From NCBI GenBank assembly GCA_037903475.1, contig JBAJFG010000057.1, forward strand, positions 682,001 through 746,000: a stretch of DNA of 64,000 bases, read 5' to 3'. Positions 10,501 to 20,025 of this stretch are shown here, piece by piece. This stretch comes from Ancylostoma caninum. Lineage: Eukaryota > Nematoda > Chromadorea > Rhabditida > Ancylostomatidae. Numbering within the stretch: position 1 is the first letter of the stretch; each line of letters starts with the position of its first letter. The notes under the pieces were generated by a model. That model saw only the letters and a list, made by a program, of their open reading frames with translations, searched no databases and was not told the origin of the DNA. A program made the position numbers and the translations under genes.

Positions 10501-12477
10501 TGTATTTGAGAGACAAATACCATTTTCCTCAAGGAAATTTTTATCACAATCGGATAGATTGACCGAAGAAAATCCATTAGTGAGAACTGGTTTTGTCTGG
10601 ATAGTCAAGTCTATGAGCTTGCCATACGTTGTGCTTAATTTGAGTGGCACAAAGTTGCTTCTGAACTGTTCTATGTGGCCGCCGATTCCAGACATCACAC
10701 ACAGTTCAGAATGCTGCTGAGGAAGTCCAAGTTCGTCAGCTAGTTGTTCCCTTATTATGGTTTTTTGCGCTCCCGTATCGAAGAAGAAGAGAGCTTTTTG
10801 GAATTTTTGTTCTTTATGATTCCAGATGTTTCCCTCGGCAGTCATGAGGACCACCTGATGCCTTTCCAGATTATTTGTTGGAATGCTTTCTTTTGGAACT
10901 GACATATTTGCACTTATGCCGTCGTTTCTTGTTCCATTTTGCAGCTCGTGTTCGACATACGGTCTCCGAAAACGAGAAGTTCCCTCACTTCTTTGAGTGT
11001 TGAAGCGCACTCTGTTACGATTGTAATCATTAGTGCTATGAGGGTTACTCCTCGATGAGGGTTGTCGGTCCATATGACCTCCTCCAGTCTTTGTGCAAAG
11101 ACTGCTGTGATGTGCTTGATCACAATTTGGACAGTTGGGCTTCTTACATTCGAAGCTTTTGTGTTGACTGGAGTAGCATTTCCAGCAGAGATTTTGCTCT
11201 CGGACACAGTCTCTTCTTCGCTGGATATCCGTGACTGTTTTGCATGCAATGGATAGATGATTGCTTGCTTTACAAAATGCACATGATTTCTCTTTTCTTG
11301 CCGATTGTGAGTTTTCAGGAGTGGCTCTTGTCTCGCTTGTGTTGTGCGGACGATGAGCGTTAAGTCTGCTATCGACGTAGACTTTCGCATTTATTTGCTT
11401 CTCCAAGTCGGCTATTAGGTCATCGATTGTCACCTCAGCCTTTTCTTGGGTCTCTAGTAGGACCTTCTTGACAATAGAGTTTGGGAACTTTTTCAGAATT
11501 GCTTCTGTCCACATAGGGTCTTCCGTGCTGCGTATATCAAGTCCTGCTGATACCATGAGGTTAACCAGCATTTTCACTTTGTCAAGCACGTACACGCAAT
11601 TCTCTGCTGTGTTTGACGCGGGTTTCAAATTGACCAACCGCTGAACTATTCTGGATCGATTGATGGGTTTGTTCCCATACTTCTTCTTCAGTGAATTTAC
11701 CATCCAGGGATAGTTCTGAGGAACCAGCTGGATGCCTTTAATTGCATTCTCTGAATTTCCTCTCAGACTCTCTTTGAGCAGCAGCATTTTCTCCACTGTT
11801 GAAAGGGATTTGTTACTGCGCACAAGAGTCTCGAAAACTGCCCAGAATTCGGTGAATTCTTCCTCCACGCCGTAAAACTTTGGCAGTTTTATTTTTGGCG
11901 GCGATATTGCTTTATGGAGCCTTTGAGATTGTTCGGACTCGTCATCGCTTAAGAACTCATCGTCTATGCTATGTTCTGAGTTGTTATCGCGGGAGTCGAC
12001 CCTTTGCTCGGTCCCTTCCGGAGCAATGTTCGACGGTTTTCGATTGTATCTCGTTTTGGCGGACGGTATTGTCAGGCCAAGTTTCTGAGAAAGCCGTAAT
12101 TTGTCATGTCTGGCTTCTGTTAGCCGAATTTCCAGCATGAAGATAGTTTCGTTCGCGGAAGCTATGACTTCCTGGAATTTGGACTCGTTTTCGATTTCTT
12201 GTAATTCGGAAAACATACCCTTCTTTTCGCTTTTAGCAGTTGTGTTCTCGTACAATGCCTGCATTTTGTCGTACTGCCCTTGCAGTGACTCTTTGCATGT
12301 GTTGATTTGATTTATTGCTTCGGTTATCAAATCAGTGGCTCTACAGCACTTGTGAAACAGTTCATTCTCATTTTCTGTTATTTCGAGGGGTTTCGTGTAG
12401 CTGGAGAAATTTTCTACCAATGTTTTGAGTGTTTTCGCACTCAGCAGTAGTGGTTTACGGTAAAAGGCGAAGGCCAT
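7567..12477 (-). CDS. BEL/Pao Gag-Pol polyprotein, truncated in integrase
   Basis: A 1636-residue ORF. The N-terminal Gag part has a helical region (about 1-130), an acidic linker, a capsid-like DUF1759-type region (about 195-370) and three CCHC knuckles (399-461). The aspartic protease motif FFDTGA is at about 565-570. Reverse transcriptase spans about 850-1010, with the RDIEAAF motif near 907-913 and YVDN at 986-989 in place of the usual YVDD. The Pao-type A17/RNase H region has Asp at 1155, Glu at 1199, Asp at 1229 and Asp at 1281. The integrase His/Cys zinc domain (HIH...CITC) is at about 1493-1533. Integrase Asp residues 1566 and 1625 are present. The frame ends at TGA 7567-7569, before the catalytic Glu, which lies in the same frame beyond the stop. 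ATG at 12477 is the first in-frame Met after the leader. Everything else looks intact. Confidence 0.93.
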   Translation of the reverse strand: MAFAFYRKPLLLSAKTLKTLVENFSSYTKPLEITENENELFHKCCRATDLITEAINQINTCKESLQGQYDKMQALYENTTAKSEKKGMFSELQEIENESKFQEVIASANETIFMLEIRLTEARHDKLRLSQKLGLTIPSAKTRYNRKPSNIAPEGTEQRVDSRDNNSEHSIDDEFLSDDESEQSQRLHKAISPPKIKLPKFYGVEEEFTEFWAVFETLVRSNKSLSTVEKMLLLKESLRGNSENAIKGIQLVPQNYPWMVNSLKKKYGNKPINRSRIVQRLVNLKPASNTAENCVYVLDKVKMLVNLMVSAGLDIRSTEDPMWTEAILKKFPNSIVKKVLLETQEKAEVTIDDLIADLEKQINAKVYVDSRLNAHRPHNTSETRATPENSQSARKEKSCAFCKASNHLSIACKTVTDIQRRRDCVREQNLCWKCYSSQHKSFECKKPNCPNCDQAHHSSLCTKTGGGHMDRQPSSRSNPHSTNDYNRNRVRFNTQRSEGTSRFRRPYVEHELQNGTRNDGISANMSVPKESIPTNNLERHQVVLMTAEGNIWNHKEQKFQKALFFFDTGAQKTIIREQLADELGLPQQHSELCVMSGIGGHIEQFRSNFVPLKLSTTYGKLIDLTIQTKPVLTNGFSSVNLSDCDKNFLEENGICLSNTRVRGEHQIPEILVGLDYYYALVLDNGVKGKLPSGLHIINTVFGPTVQGRGTLRPTTENPTSISMGLTLVSEGKESEILQNIFELDGLGISSDEYKRNESVVDYLEKYSRTISFKDGIVTAPFPLKDNIIDLANNYPVALRRIASLLAQLKTSKEQRHWYCKIIDDYLSADIIEIVNEPVKESVGTYYMPHSGVWRPHKPKPLRIVFDASSKQRNQLSLNEVTHKGESFVNKIHDILMACKLSKIILIRDIEAAFTQIRLFESHRDLCRFLWIKNLDLPPDRNNILEFRFKRLPFGVTASPSILNMAILSYLDKVNSPLAKEISRNLYVDNILLLADTVEEAVEKYKESKQLFAAIGMNLREYVSNSTAVNEQIADIDKTPTGTIKLLGVEYNTESDAFTVRTELQDRTSLTKRDVVSQINSIYDPMGFAGPLTIRLKCIMREVYNSPIGWKDPIYREHLEKWIAICKEIGNVAIAIPRLSVPCQNVQEIPKLWIFSDASQAAIAACAYFQLVKQKAVSQLVCGKTKLTLKKSPQTIPRLELLSILIGVRLASSIIEASSCPINELYIVSDSEIALYWLNTTRTLPLFVTNQRDRIRKLVSAITAKGVKVTTYHVESAFNPADVGTRGSTATQILNSSWIQGPQWLNSEEDSWPLKQLGHQSDGNCQSRSLPEVEPTPILENRLSHFSNASSINTNTATALRDLPSLIDLKRFSRLNRALRALAYVGKTLKEWVKQTNKNSNTMITLRRVSEFTNSSEISAEDIAVSEKFLIAETHRNIDVVELQRRYPEKKVFKDDQGIIRYESRLQNADIPFDTKSPMLLPNDSDLCRLVVNHIHKQYAHCGAEQILSIVRQRFWIPKPSATISKYVRKCITCKKVNGLPYGAPLMPPLPGDRVAVTKPFQNTACDFLGPFESPSKQKMYVCLYTCLTTRAVHLEVVENMSTGAFLNCLVRFISRRGVPQLIRSDCGTNFKLGQKI

Positions 12478-12577
12478 ATCCAGGGGTGACCTGTGGTGGC
12501 GTGCTAATTACCGTTTGTTTTCGTAAAGTTAATGCGATGAGTACAGCCGTATCTGTTTGGCTGAATACTCGGGGTGC

Positions 12578-13042
12578 CTGGCCTCGTTGGCTGGCGGTAA
12601 GTTCTCAAAACTGGGAGTTTTGAGATGTAGTTGTCGATACTATCGACGAGCAGGCCAGACCTATACGGTAGGCTGCGTGCTCAATGTGCCTGGCCTCTTT
12701 GGCGGGCGGTAATTTCTCAAAACTGGGAGTTCTGAGTTGTAGATGTCGATATTCTCGACAACAGGCTGGACCTATACGCTTGGCTGCGTGTCCAGTGTGC
12801 CTGGCCTCGTTGGCGGGCGGTAGGCTTCTCAAAAGTTGAAGTTTTGAAGCGAAAACTTGAGTAGAGCGTGGCCTTTGTGGCGGGCTGCGTACTCGTAGGA
12901 GCTTGAGTAGAGCGAGGCCAATGTGGCGGGCTGCGTACTCGTAGGAGCTTGAGTAGAGCGAGGCCAATGTGGCGGGCTGCGTACTCAGAAAAGCCAGGCC
13001 TTTTCGGCGGGCAACAAGTTCTCAAAACGGAGTTTTGAGAGA
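12578..13042 (-). repeat. Leader repeats with recurrent hairpins
   Basis: The leader between the 5' LTR and gag holds about three diverged copies of a roughly 110-bp unit. Each contains a tggcctcgttggcggg-type stretch and a small inverted repeat, ctcaaaact-ggg-agttttgag. Hairpin versions occur near 12603-12623, 12716-12737, 12827-12847 and 13020-13039. Such structures sit where retroviral packaging, dimerisation or translation signals are found, but a role here is only inferred. Confidence 0.7.
12859..12996 (-). repeat. 46-bp tandem repeat, three copies, in the leader
   Basis: Three head-to-tail copies start at 12859, 12905 and 12951 with period 46, each beginning gagtagagcg and containing gtggcgggctgcgtactc. 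The second and third copies are almost identical and the last diverges at its end. This adds length variation to the retroelement leader. Confidence 0.85.
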
Positions 13043-13053
13043 TGATGTCGACT

Positions 13054-13070
13054 CTTTGGTCGATGCACCA
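13054..13070 (-). other. Candidate primer binding site
   Basis: Five bases inside the 5' LTR the minus strand reads tggtgcatcgaccaaag, which begins TGG as expected for pairing with a tRNA 3' CCA. I could not assign the tRNA. Confidence 0.5.
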
Positions 13071-13132
13071 AAATATGTGGTTCAGTGGCTTCTTATAAAG
13101 ATTTATCAAACAGAATCAAATGAGTGAATGTA

Positions 13133-14035
13133 CAGGGTGCGTCAAAATTATTGACGCACCTAAAATGAGTCTGTAGAAAAGAAAAGATGCAAAAACATTC
13201 CAAATGAGCATATGCAGAATAAAGCCTAAGTCTTGGCGATCCGAATAAATGCACTCTTGTTCACGGCAAGCTCCTTCTTTGCTGAAGCAGTCACAGAGAC
13301 GACGAGGGATCGCAATGCCTCTGCGCCGCAACTAACTCAGGTCGACTTTGTCCCAGATCTTGAACAGATAAGCCTTTGGGAGCTTGATGTTTTTGTGGAT
13401 TATAGCGCAGCTCTTGCTCTCTAAGATATCCATATGGGGTCATCCGTAGACTGGAACTCGGTTCACAAGGAAGCCTATTCTCCGCCAAGTTGAAGTGCCT
13501 CAAGTAGATTTTTGAAACTGGACTCGTGCCACTTTTGTCTCCTGAGCAACAGCCAAGCCCTGCCAAAGTACCTATGAATTCATCTTGTGATGAGAACTAA
13601 GATAAGCGAGGAAATGTGCCCTTAGAAGATTGCTTGAATGAGAAACAAGAAAACAAAAAAATTTCTATAGTAAAACATAGATGCCTTTCTCTGGCTGGGA
13701 CACGACAAGACTTGCGAACAAGGACACGATTTCATGTGGTACTTGGAGAGCGAGACCTGCCCTACTTCCCTTAAGAGTGTCGTTTTCCTAAAGCTTACCC
13801 TCTTTATAATATGGAAGGATAATGGACGAACTTCAGTTGCGGCGCATCGGCGATTTTCTCTGCCGACATGTTCGTGGCTGCTTTTACAAGGAGAGAGCGC
13901 TCTCCGAACAGGAGTGGATTTTTTTGTATTCGTTAAGACATGACCTTCATTTTGGATATGCATATATGGTGGTTTTCGGGATGTTGTCCCTTTTACAGCA
14001 TAACTTCAGTGCGTCAATATTTATGACGCACCCTG
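13133..14035. mobile_element. TA-flanked non-autonomous DNA element with long inverted arms
   Basis: A 903-bp insertion flanked by TA at 13131-13132 and 14036-14037, while the undamaged LTR has a single TA. Its ends begin cagggtgcgtca and match over 27 bp with two mismatches. Each end is itself palindromic (ggtgcgtcaa...ttgacgcacc). Beyond the ends the two flanks stay inversely related, with decay, for roughly 300 bp (for example agttgcggcgca near 13320-13335 and 13838-13850). No transposase frame is present. TA duplication and the ends point to Tc1/mariner-type mobilisation. Confidence 0.85.
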
Positions 14036-14067
14036 TAGAGAACACAGCCAGGCTGCGCTTATCAGCG

Positions 14068-14077
14068 CCCTTATATG
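14068..14077 (-). promoter_or_regulatory. Candidate LTR TATA box
   Basis: The minus strand reads catataaggg in the promoter half of the 5' LTR, about 32 nt before the insertion point. Transcription would therefore start close to, or inside, the inserted element. The same motif is in the 3' LTR at 3634-3643. Confidence 0.45.
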
Positions 14078-14174
14078 CTGCGAGTTATCGCAACATGTAC
14101 ATGACAAATAAACAACTGTGATATGCCTGGAGGAGGTCAGTGGAAAGGTCACGGAAAGCGATGTTTCCGAGACA

Positions 14175-15315
14175 TATAATAACTATACTCCAGCGCGCCT
14201 TGATTTACGCGAAACATAACGAGACGCACGACAACCCTCTGCATCTGGTAACCTATCTAATTACTAGAATTGCTTCGGTGAGATTTAGGTGATCTCTGCT
14301 CCTAAGGACTACTGCTTCTTGACGCCTGAAATTCCTATAATAATTTTGATAAGCTAGCCGGCTCAAGCGTGATGATGACAAAGTTAACAACCATAAGATC
14401 CAGCCGTCTCCCCATTTCACCTTCGAGAACAGGACGCCCTCCCCCTCACTTCACGACCACACTGGTATCCCTCAGTGCATGTTAAGCTTGTTTTTGTCAA
14501 GCTTTAGCTTTTTAATCCGTTTTAAACGTCGAGATGTGGTGTTCGCAGATGGACCGGGAGGTTAGGGAACAGCTCCTTCGGAGAAACCATCTTCACCAGT
14601 GTCCAATTGCTTGCTCAGAATAAATGTTTTTCTTTGGAATGGAAAACATGTGAAATAACATGTGGAACGGTGCAGTTAATTTAATATTAACCATAATAGA
14701 ACCAAAGAGACCAAGTCTACAAGAATCATTTGTAACCCCCTCCCCCATATTCCCCACCCCTTGATAATTCACCAACACACGGCATTGCTGGACGGGAATT
14801 ACACGTTTCCTCACCTTCCCTTTCCTATTTTTTTGAACATTTATACTTGTTTAACTAATTCTGGAGCACTATGTATACTTTATCCAACAGCCAACGCCAT
14901 GATCTTCAAGTCTTTTCACATCGGAATAATTTTCGTAAAACGAGCTTGCTTGATGAATGTACGAGAAAGCACGGTCACAGTAGAAAAACAACATCAAGTC
15001 ACTGTGTGATTTACGCAGCAACGTTATGAGCTGTACAAAAAACCAATTATCATGAATTACTTATTCTATAACCCCTTTCAGAATGTAGGGTCGTACTAGT
15101 CCCTCTCATACTGTTCCCAAAGTTTTTATTTTTCTCTGGAATTTTTCTGAGACCCGTTTGTCAGAACATACATGTAATTACGCTGACAATGAGCTAGTTT
15201 CCCATTCCAGCACTGCACGTCACCCTTCGGCGATTTTCATTCTCATTCAAGGAGGCGTAGGCCACTCCCCTCGCCTCGGCCACTCCCACTCAGGAGCACA
15301 AGTTCTCCTCACAAT
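14175..15315. other. Region upstream of the inferred nlp-21 start
   Basis: No gene is recognised. It may contain the promoter of the inferred neuropeptide gene starting at 15316. The last 150 bases are comparatively GC-rich and include several cactcc-type stretches, but no motif can be assigned. Confidence 0.35.
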
Positions 15316-15349
15316 ATGCGAGCCGCCGCACTGGTCGCCATTGCCGCAG
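15316..15349 (+). CDS. nlp-21: Inferred signal-peptide exon of nlp-21
   Basis: ATG at 15316 opens MRAAALVAIAA and is followed after 34 nt by a GT donor (ggtttgtctcc) in phase 1. The peptide-array exon at 39940 begins in exactly the complementary phase, and its first residues (AAAVSHADD) complete a compact signal peptide with a good cleavage site after SHA. The array exon has no Met of its own, so an upstream exon is required. No better candidate was found close to it. The link implies a 24,590-bp intron. Nothing else that looks like a plus-strand gene lies between, which agrees with one long intron. The pairing itself is inference. Confidence 0.5.
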
Positions 15350-16301
15350 GTTTGTCTCCTATTTATCACTTGTTTTCCTTATCCCTCAGTTGAATTTTGT
15401 TTTTGCCTTCTGAACTAAAATGGCCAACTCTGGCTAAACAGCTGGGTCTCGTGGATTCAAAAGAAAATCACTAACACCACGAGCTATAGTGGTCTATCAT
15501 CAGATGCCAGATCTAGCACTTGATTCGAATCTGTCATTATCGAGCAGTTTGAATCACTGAATAAGATATTGGTAGCTAACAAGTAAAACCTATGTATTAT
15601 CAAGCTAACTGCTCGACTAATCAACTCGATTTTTCTCTCACTTTCATGTCCAGACAGTAAATTCGAAAGCTGGACCTCTTCATATTGCTCTCTCGATTTT
15701 GAGTACTTTGATTGCTCAAATTTCAAACTTTTTCGATTAGTCAGCGTTGAAACTCGATTTGAATCCACTGTCTAGTACAAATAAGGGTGATTCTTTCCGT
15801 TGATGGCATGAATGACGATGCTTTTGCTTCCATATCCACTTAGCAGTTCTTTTCTAGCTATTCTTCCTTCCCCTGTTATCCTCTTTAGAACACAATTTAC
15901 TTCAAACATTCAAATATTTCTTTACATAATCTTTATCCTCTTTGAGGCACAAAAATCGTAAACCTCTCCTCACATTTGATCATCTTGCTAGCTTCAATTA
16001 AGGCTACTTAGGAATGAAGAGAAGCGCGGGTCACAAACAAGCGCTTCTTTCTGGATTTTCTGTTTTGTGATACAAGGCGCCTGTGAATCTTCGCATTCAT
16101 TAGTCGATGGTTCTGATGAAAGCTGCCTAAACAGGGATTAATCGAATGAGCAGGGATTTATTTTCTCTCAATTACTGTATTATTCCTAGAAATCCTGGAT
16201 CAAAGTAGAATCGGTCTCTGGAATATGTCGCTCTAACTTATTGAATTGAAACTTAGCCATTAGCCATAGGCCAGGCTTCTTAGGTCCAAATCAATCTCCA
16301 G

Positions 16302-16338
16302 TAGCTGGATAAGGCGAATGCAGCAGAACCTACCAAGC
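16302..16338 (+). repeat. Dispersed repeat, copy 1
   Basis: 37 bp beginning tagctggataaggcgaatg match 44760-44796 with about six differences, and weaker similarity continues for some 25 bp. The family is unknown. Confidence 0.5.
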
Positions 16339-16926
16339 TTAGACCACAAAAAGAGAGGGATACAGATAATTCTACGACGATGGGGAGCGGTTCGGCTGCA
16401 ATCCTCGTGCTGGCAGCTAGACATATCCCTGTCTTACGAACCCATCTAGGCGCACAAAACTTGAACTTCACACATGAGCACCAAAAAGCATGGCTTTGGC
16501 TGAAGATCATGGCTCTTTGTAGAGATTCGTGATTTCTGAAAATGGATTCGAGATCAGCCCACAATGTGCACACGGCAATGTACAAGTTGCTATGAATGGC
16601 CGTAGTGATGAAGTATCCTTCCCTTCCTGGAACTACTTATTTCTCGAAGGATCTTTGTGTTGCTGAGCAATTCCTCATGCTCATTATCTTCTATGCAGAC
16701 TATGTATGTACACTCAGTCGTGCAATGAGGAAATCTGTGTCAGTTGACGATCCTTTCGTCGAAATCTCCTCTCAAAGATGCGTATATCTAAGAATGTATC
16801 TTTGAGTCATTGCGGATCTCGAGAATATGTATTGCTACTCTCCTCGACTATGGATAAGAGCTTACAGTTTTTCCAAAGTTTTAATCTACACTTCATAAGA
16901 TTGTAAGCTTGGCTACTTTTCAGTGA

Positions 16927-17053
16927 TGTAGAGCGTTATACCCGGAAAGGGCGGTGCTGATGGAGCCTGCGGTTGGCCAATCCGTCCATCTGACCAGTCG
17001 CAGAGCTCAGTGGCACAGCCCCCCCCCCCCCCCCCCAGGTATAACGCTTTACA
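16927..17053. mobile_element. Short MITE with a 18-C tract
   Basis: A 127-bp unit with inverted ends tgtagagcgttatacc at 16927-16942 and its complement at 17038-17053, matching 15 of 16 bases. A run of 18 C residues (17019-17036) lies directly inside the right end. No clear target duplication could be fixed. Confidence 0.6.
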
Positions 17054-18824
17054 CCCACTTTTATGGTGTATCAGGCAATAGCCAATCCTCTCCATTGGTC
17101 TTAGGCTACTTAAGTAAGGCCAACTGGGCTGCACGGACGGAATGTATCGTATCATGGACAGGACCTGTAACGTTATTCCGGAATGTTCTGGACGCTACAC
17201 ATCATTTGTCATGCATATCTCGCGTTACTGGGGTGCTAAACGGGGTCGAACAAACGAGTGGACAAACAAGTGCAAGGTGTTTCGGGAGTCTCCGAGCAGT
17301 TAATGGTCAGGGAGCCCATGCATCATTGAGACTCCCATAGTGAACGTGTCAACGTAGCTAAATTTACCCTTTGCCTGGCACCCACCAACACTTTTACCCA
17401 TGAGGGACGTTGCCCACATCTAGCTGCTATCTATGGTCAGTTATATCTACGAGAGTTAGTTTACCCAATCTTCCAATGATGCATCCGAATCCAGTAAAAT
17501 ACTTCTAAGTCCACGTGCACTCACTGTCAGAACAATGATGGTGCATATGAGAAGCGTGGCGGGACCCAAGCGAAAGATGCGGTAACGGCATGGTTCGTGT
17601 AAGTGTCGGGGTGGTCCCTCTACGCTTCCCGACAAATATATGGACGGTCTGTACCGTTACAAGCATTCTGGGCTGGAATTCGTTGTCCCATAACTAAGCA
17701 AAACCATAATAACCTTCATGTTCTGAGTCTCCTCACATTACGCTGTCCATAAGTTAACCCCACAGGATAACGCTAACCCTCGTCAGTTTGTGTGCCTTCG
17801 TGGATCTCAGCCTGCTTTAATATTCCAGGTTGTTTCCGGTAACTCTTTGCTCCTGCACCAGATCCCTATCGGAAGTAAAAGTGCTCTCCTCCTTCTGCAA
17901 ATTTGCTACGTCCTGTGCCTATTTGATGCCACTCTTGCGTGAACAGGACACTTCTGCTAAACGAAAACACTACCGACGGCATTTAATCACCATAAAATTC
18001 AAGTGTTCCCGCTATTTTCATGTCTTAAGGTGCTGAAGCCATTTTAGGAGCTCGTTTTGCATGCAGCATTGTTTCATTTCGGTAGGTAGTACGTCAACAA
18101 CAATAACTTCAAGTACGAGTTTCTCGCTGAGCACTCGCAATGACCATTTTTAGCGCGCTTCTCTCAACTGGGGGTTTTTTTATTCACACTACTACCAGTG
18201 GCAGTGGGAGGTATGCGGAATGCTTGCTTGTGTATACCATATTTTATCAGTTTACCTGCTCGCGCCATAGTGATGTAAAAGCCAGAACATTCGATTTGGT
18301 AAAAGGAAATGCTAAGGAAAAAGATTCTGAGATTTTCATGCTAATCAACACAGGCATTTGCGTGCCATGTTGAAAATTAGTTCAATCTAACCAGAATCAT
18401 TATTAGGAAAAACAATTTTTGAAGCACTCCAGCACCTTCTTGAGGCTCTCCAACGTTACCTCCTTGCGAACTTCTAGCATAGATAATAAGTATAAAATTA
18501 TGTCTTGAATATTTGGTACATGGTGCGAACCTGGCCCCATTATGCATGGCGAGCATGGGTGGCCAGAGAGCTTTTTCTCATAATTCAACATTTGGACCAG
18601 AGAGGAACGTTTTATGGACATGAAGAGCACATTTCGCGTGATTCACCATGTGCATCACGTTTTCCTCAATGAGTTAGGAAAAAACATCAACGATAATATT
18701 GTGGGTCACTAAATCCAAGATTACTTTGCAAAATAGTTTGGAAGATAATATAATCTTTTTAGGCATGTTATTGCACCTCTAATATTCGTTCTTGAAAACC
18801 TTAACAAATGAAATTCCAGCCTTC

Positions 18825-18888
18825 GGGTCTCCAAATTGGCGGAGACCACACTCTTTCTTCCCACGCCTCCAGTCTGTGTCTGCCACTG
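18825..18888 (-). mobile_element. Fragment of the hAT-like MITE
   Basis: Matches the right end of the 1095-1373 copy: the gggtctccaaa...ggcggagacc section, ttcttcccacgcc, then an end gtgtctgccactg. The AT-rich core and the other end are missing. Confidence 0.65.
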
Positions 18889-19975
18889 CCCATAAGCCCA
18901 TTTCCTCCGACCAAGAAGCGCATATTTCATATAGTTTGAGCTGCCTTATGAGCGATAATTTCCTGAAGTAGATCAAAAAGGTTAAGTACTCCATTTCTTC
19001 AGCCAAATTCATATTTCCAAACGAGTCGACTGCCGCTTCACAATCTGCGGGAGAACATGAACGTGCAGCATTAATGAACTCCTACATATACTTGCAATAT
19101 GAGATTGTGCGCTCCCTGATTGTGCGAGTTGTCCAGGAACTAGAACATCCTTCTCTCGGCTTAGCAATTGATTTTTGAAAACATCAGAGCCAGCTAGACG
19201 CATCAAGTGCTCCTAGGTGATGTATGAAAATCCGAATTCCCACCCGCACGTACTGGCTTCAAAATCACGCGAAGCCGTGCCTCGGCACAGTTATCCGTTC
19301 CTACTTCTTCCTACTGCTGACCATAATGAAAATAGAAGCCTTGCAAGGAAAGGGATTTTTGGCCACATTTTCGAAGCCTAGAACGGACCACACAAGACAA
19401 TTTTAGTCCAATAGAGTTGAGAGAAAAACGGGACCGCTTAGCGCAGTGACCAGTTGCCTTGTCATTCCAAGCTCAGGATATGGAGCAGGGATATGTTTGG
19501 AGGAGTTTTCACATTCTTCGGAAAGGACCTATCTAAATGTCTGCAGCGGTAAGGAAAGCCTTGTTCATGCTTCTTCTCCTTTTCGTGCAAATTCAAATGT
19601 GTTTGAATGTAAAAATTAATAAAGCAGCAAACATGTTCTTTTGCTCTCCAATAGTAAACATGCTTTCTTTGGAAATTGCTCGCTTTACGACCAAACGCAT
19701 ATTTCGCACCGGTATATTTCATAAAGTGACAGGCAGAGTTTTTTTCCCTATGAATAGTCGCCCACTCGTGTATTCAAATTTTAGCTCTTCTAGGATTATC
19801 GGAATATTTCAATAGCTCTTTGACTAATTCGCAAACTCGCTTGAATGCCAGACTATTTCATTCATTTTTGAACACTCTGCCGGTACTGCGTGTTACATTG
19901 CTTTCGCAAGTTCTTCAATGACCAAATAAAGGATAGATTAGTTTCCTTTTTGTTTTATTTTTCCACCTTGGCTTG

Positions 19976-20025
19976 ACATCCAGAGATCCCCAGATCCAAC
20001 TCAGGATCTGGAAATCTCTGGATGT
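19976..20025. repeat. Short inverted repeat (hairpin)
   Basis: Two 22-nt arms starting acatccagagat and ending atctctggatgt are separated by six bases and differ at two positions. The loop is too short for a typical pre-miRNA. Confidence 0.55.

Larger units (their letters stand above)
3545..14174 (-). mobile_element. BEL/Pao retrovirus-like element with env, nested insertion
   Basis: A complete LTR element on the minus strand: 5' LTR (right), primer site, leader, gag-pol, env, accessory ORFs, polypurine tract, 3' LTR (left). Without the insertion at 13133-14035 it is about 9.7 kb. The Gag type, zinc knuckles, DTG protease, RT, RNase H and integrase order are those of BEL/Pao elements. Nematode relatives such as Ascaris Tas are known to carry a phlebovirus-like envelope. 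The outer flanks share tataata on both sides, compatible with a target duplication, although BEL duplications are usually 4-5 bp. The two LTRs are identical, so the insertion is recent. Coding capacity is broken by one in-frame TGA and by the LTR insertion. Confidence 0.93.
13076..14174 (-). repeat. 5' LTR, split by a DNA transposon
   Basis: The right-hand LTR starts tgtggttcag at 13076 and ends ccgagaca at 14174. Removing the insertion 13133-14035 and one TA leaves 194 bp identical to the left LTR by eye. The promoter half (about 14036-14174) and the leader-side half (13076-13132) are now 0.9 kb apart. Confidence 0.92.

Noticed and set aside
12859..12996. CRISPR-like evenly spaced repeats
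   Set aside because: The copies are head-to-tail without spacers, inside a eukaryotic retroelement leader.
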